A DNA stretch of 64,000 nt, from positions 62,001 through 126,000 of the forward strand of contig NZ_JAGEMM010000006.1 of assembly GCF_017921815.1 (NCBI RefSeq), read 5' to 3'. How positions within the stretch are numbered: the first letter of the stretch is position 1; each line of letters opens with the position of its first letter. Position numbers and translations under genes: made by a program. Shown here piece after piece: positions 61,939-64,000 of the stretch. The stretch is from Microvirga antarctica (GTDB lineage Bacteria; Pseudomonadota; Alphaproteobacteria; Rhizobiales; Beijerinckiaceae). The notes below the pieces were generated by a model. It did no database searches. It was not told where the DNA came from and worked only from the letters and a program-made list of their open reading frames with translations.

Positions 61939-63204
61939 ATGCGGTTGATGTCGATCTTGCGGATAGGGCTTCTGGTGTGCCCGCTTCTCCTGAGCGGCGC
62001 CCCCGTGGCGCAGGCACAATACGGCTACGCGCCGCCGCCGCCCTATCCGCAGCAGCAGCCGCAGCGACGCAGCACACGCGGCTATCCGCCCGGCTACTAT
62101 CCGGGAATGCTCGTCCAGCCGGCTCCGCAGCCGGGGTTCAGTCTCCGGCGGCTGTTCGGCGTTCAGGACCAGCCGCAGGCGCTGGTGCCGGCTCGTCCGG
62201 TGGTTCGCCCGCGCCGCCCGCCGCCTCAGCGCGCGACCATCGTCCGGCAGGAAAAGCCGAAGGCCGATCCGACCACGCAGGTGCTTGTCTTCGGCGACGC
62301 GATGGCGGAATTTGCCGGCCAAGGTCTGGCCGATCTCTTCGCCGAAACCGAGGACGTGGCGGTCATTCGCCGCGCGAAGGAGGATGCAGGCCTCGTTGCC
62401 ATGGACAGTGGCGAGTGGGGCAAGGCGATCGACAGCGCGCTGGGCTCTTCCAAAAAGACAAACGTCGCGGTTGTCATGCTCGGCACGCAGGACCGCCAGA
62501 CTTTGAAGCGCGACAATGACAGCCTCGAGGCCTTCTCGGACCCCTGGCGCATCGCCTATCGGGGCCGTGTGGATGCGGTCATGCGCGCGTTTCGCGAGCG
62601 CAACCTCCCGGTCGTCTGGATCGGCCTGCCGCCGGCCAAAAATCCAAAAGTGTCCGAGGATTATCTCAGCCTCAACGAGATCTACCGGGAAAGCGTCGAG
62701 CGCAACGGCGGGACTTATGTGGATGTCTGGGCGGGATTTGCCGACGATGAGAACCGCTATGCCGTCACCGGCCCCGATGTGGACGGGCAACCCGCCAAAC
62801 TGCGAACCAATGACGGCGCATTCTTCACCAAGGCCGGCTCGCGCAAGATTGCGCATTTCGCCGATACCGATATCAAGCGCCTGATCGAAACGGGACAACC
62901 GGCGCCCGCCGTCGTGTCCGTGCCGCCCGCCGATGCGGCGCCGGGTGAGCCCGGCTCGCTGGAGGCGGCCTTGCCCGTGTTGCCCGATGAAGTGGCGCCG
63001 GTTTCGCTGCCGACCAAGCCGTTGATCGGACCTGTTCTGCCGCTCAACCAGGCGGTGGTGACGCCTGGTGGCTCGCTGGTGGCAAGTCCGCCCAAGCTGT
63101 CCGGCGATCAGGCCTATGCGGTGCGTCGCGCGCTGCGTGATGGGATCGCGCCGGTGGCGCGGCCGGGACGGGCGGATGATTTCCGCTGGCCGCCATCGGA
63201 ATGA
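61939..63204 (+). CDS. DUF459 / SGNH-hydrolase-like exported protein
   Basis: A 421-residue protein with a signal peptide (ending AQAQY), a Pro/Gln/Tyr-rich linker (about 28-110), then an SGNH-like domain. The block I motif reads FGDAMAEF, so Ala121 replaces the nucleophile Ser of GDS(L) enzymes, as in several DUF459 members that I recall. VVMLGTQD and IGLPPAKNPKVSEDY follow. A disordered Pro/Ala-rich tail ends the protein. It lies 48 bases after mltB and may act in cell-wall or surface-polymer work. The function is not known. Confidence 0.85.
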   Translation: MRLMSILRIGLLVCPLLLSGAPVAQAQYGYAPPPPYPQQQPQRRSTRGYPPGYYPGMLVQPAPQPGFSLRRLFGVQDQPQALVPARPVVRPRRPPPQRATIVRQEKPKADPTTQVLVFGDAMAEFAGQGLADLFAETEDVAVIRRAKEDAGLVAMDSGEWGKAIDSALGSSKKTNVAVVMLGTQDRQTLKRDNDSLEAFSDPWRIAYRGRVDAVMRAFRERNLPVVWIGLPPAKNPKVSEDYLSLNEIYRESVERNGGTYVDVWAGFADDENRYAVTGPDVDGQPAKLRTNDGAFFTKAGSRKIAHFADTDIKRLIETGQPAPAVVSVPPADAAPGEPGSLEAALPVLPDEVAPVSLPTKPLIGPVLPLNQAVVTPGGSLVASPPKLSGDQAYAVRRALRDGIAPVARPGRADDFRWPPSE

Positions 63205-63211
63205 TCCCAGG

Positions 63212-64000
63212 CTAGCGCGGCAGGTCCGTCTCACCCATCAGGAACTTGTCGATGGCATGGGCCGCCTGGCGTCCTTCGCGAATGGCCCAGACCACGAGGG
63301 ACTGGCCCCGCCGCATGTCGCCGGCGACGAAAATCTTGTCGCCCGACGCCCGGTAATCCACGTCGTTGGCCATCACGTTGCCGCGACGATCGAGCGCCAC
63401 GTCCGATTCCTCGACGAGTTTCGTGCGCGACGTGCCGGCAAAGCCGATCGCCAGAAAGACGAGGTCGGCCTTGAGGATGAATTCGCTGCCGGGGATGGGC
63501 TGGCGCGTCTCGTCGACGCGGGCGCACTTGACCCCCGTCACACGGCCCTTCTTGCCCTCGATGCCGAGTGTTGCGGCCTGAAACTCGCGGTCGGCGCCTT
63601 CGGCCTGGCTCGAGGAGGTGCGCATCTTGGTCGGCCAGTAAGGCCAGACCGTGAGCTTGTCCTCGCGCTCAGGCGGACGCGGGCGAATGTCGAGCTGGGT
63701 GACAGACAGCGCGCCCTGGCGAAACGAGGTGCCGACACAATCGGACGCGGTGTCGCCGCCGCCGATCACCACCACGTGCTTGCCAGACGCGAGGATCGGA
63801 ACCTCCGCGACAGTTTCGTGATTCACCCGCTTGTTCGATTGCGTGAGGAACGGCATGGCGAAATGCACGCCTGCGAGATCCTGGCCCGGCAGCTTGGGAT
63901 CGCGCGGATCTTCTGCACCGGCCGCAAAGAGGACCGAGTCGAATTCGTTGTGGAGCGACGCGACGGTCTTGGTGACCCCCACCTCGACATTGCAATGGAA
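63212..64000 (-). CDS. gltD: glutamate synthase small subunit (C-terminal part, cut by window edge)
   Basis: The visible 262 residues are the C-terminal part of the NADPH-dependent small subunit, which feeds electrons to the large subunit for making glutamate from glutamine and 2-oxoglutarate. The second nucleotide-binding motif ([16 protein letters not shown]), SFRQGA, the GltD hallmark [15 protein letters not shown] and the end [20 protein letters not shown] are intact. The N-terminal iron-sulfur cysteines lie outside the window. Confidence 0.93.
   Translation of the reverse strand, partial: FHCNVEVGVTKTVASLHNEFDSVLFAAGAEDPRDPKLPGQDLAGVHFAMPFLTQSNKRVNHETVAEVPILASGKHVVVIGGGDTASDCVGTSFRQGALSVTQLDIRPRPPEREDKLTVWPYWPTKMRTSSSQAEGADREFQAATLGIEGKKGRVTGVKCARVDETRQPIPGSEFILKADLVFLAIGFAGTSRTKLVEESDVALDRRGNVMANDVDYRASGDKIFVAGDMRRGQSLVVWAIREGRQAAHAIDKFLMGETDLPR

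Noticed and set aside
60742..63234. 830-codon open frame on the minus strand
   Set aside because: It is antisense to mltB and the DUF459 gene, both of which have family motifs. Its translation is Arg/His/Gly-rich without any motif, typical of GC-rich shadow frames.
1..64000. CRISPR arrays, tRNA or rRNA genes, prophage
   Set aside because: No regular spaced repeats, cloverleaf-like sequences, rRNA-conserved stretches or phage structural genes were recognised when reading both strands. A tRNA scan would settle tRNA.

Overview
The window is GC-rich, densely packed chromosomal DNA. It has short intergenic gaps, many ATGA or GTGA start/stop overlaps, and no rRNA, tRNA, CRISPR array or intact insertion sequence that I can see. 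The gene set points to an alphaproteobacterium, most likely of the order Hyphomicrobiales (Rhizobiales). Evidence includes an HWE/HisKA_2 histidine kinase, homospermidine synthase next to a type III-fold ornithine/lysine decarboxylase, two Tat-exported MdoG-family proteins, an alkylhydroperoxidase-like protein pair, TAXI-TRAP transport with DUF1850, and a ZnuABC/AztABC-type metal importer with a CobW GTPase. The genus cannot be fixed from this window.

Bases 1-5.5 kb hold a cut alpha/beta hydrolase, a second alpha/beta hydrolase whose nucleophile position is alanine, an enoyl-CoA hydratase-like protein, a fusion of a cyclic-nucleotide-binding domain with a thioredoxin-reductase-like flavoprotein, and a pair of carboxymuconolactone-decarboxylase/AhpD-type proteins. 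Bases 5.6-15.9 kb form a heme-acquisition locus. On the minus strand are a heme oxygenase and the heme ABC importer hmuTUV. Divergent from them is a tight plus-strand operon: a 927-residue secreted protein with two HasA-like hemophore modules, two cadherin-like domains and RTX repeats; a TonB-dependent heme receptor; a 330-residue single-HasA RTX protein; and a 196-residue protein resembling the N-terminal DNA-binding part of TnsB/Mu-type transposases without the catalytic core. This locus is the strongest candidate for something undescribed.

Bases 15.9-26.1 kb hold a VOC protein with its WYL regulator, a KDPG-type aldolase, a TerB-like protein, a xylonate-dehydratase-like IlvD/Edd enzyme, two paralogous AraC regulators, a D-2-hydroxyacid dehydrogenase, a DMT exporter and a MarR regulator. 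Together they suggest sugar-acid catabolism. Bases 26.2-30.5 kb hold a NitT/TauT-type ABC importer and a first MdoG-family glucan protein. Bases 30.5-34.6 kb are a homospermidine unit (decarboxylase, GNAT, homospermidine synthase) behind a long leader that contains a possible 34-codon arginine/proline-rich upstream ORF and strong hairpins.

Bases 35-40.8 kb hold a metal-homeostasis set: WD40 protein, CobW GTPase, metal-binding protein, permease and ATPase. It is headed by a 54-residue His-rich membrane microprotein and preceded by an inverted-repeat operator candidate. Bases 40.8-46.5 kb hold a second MdoG protein and a TAXI-TRAP transporter. The remainder contains a gamma-glutamyltransferase-like protein lacking the catalytic threonine, a NicO/DUF1007 metal transport pair, uracil-DNA glycosylase, a 5'-nucleotidase-like protein, an HWE kinase, ferrochelatase, a stomatin/NfeD pair, KdsD, GalU, GalE, a lytic transglycosylase, a DUF459 protein and the cut gltD gene.
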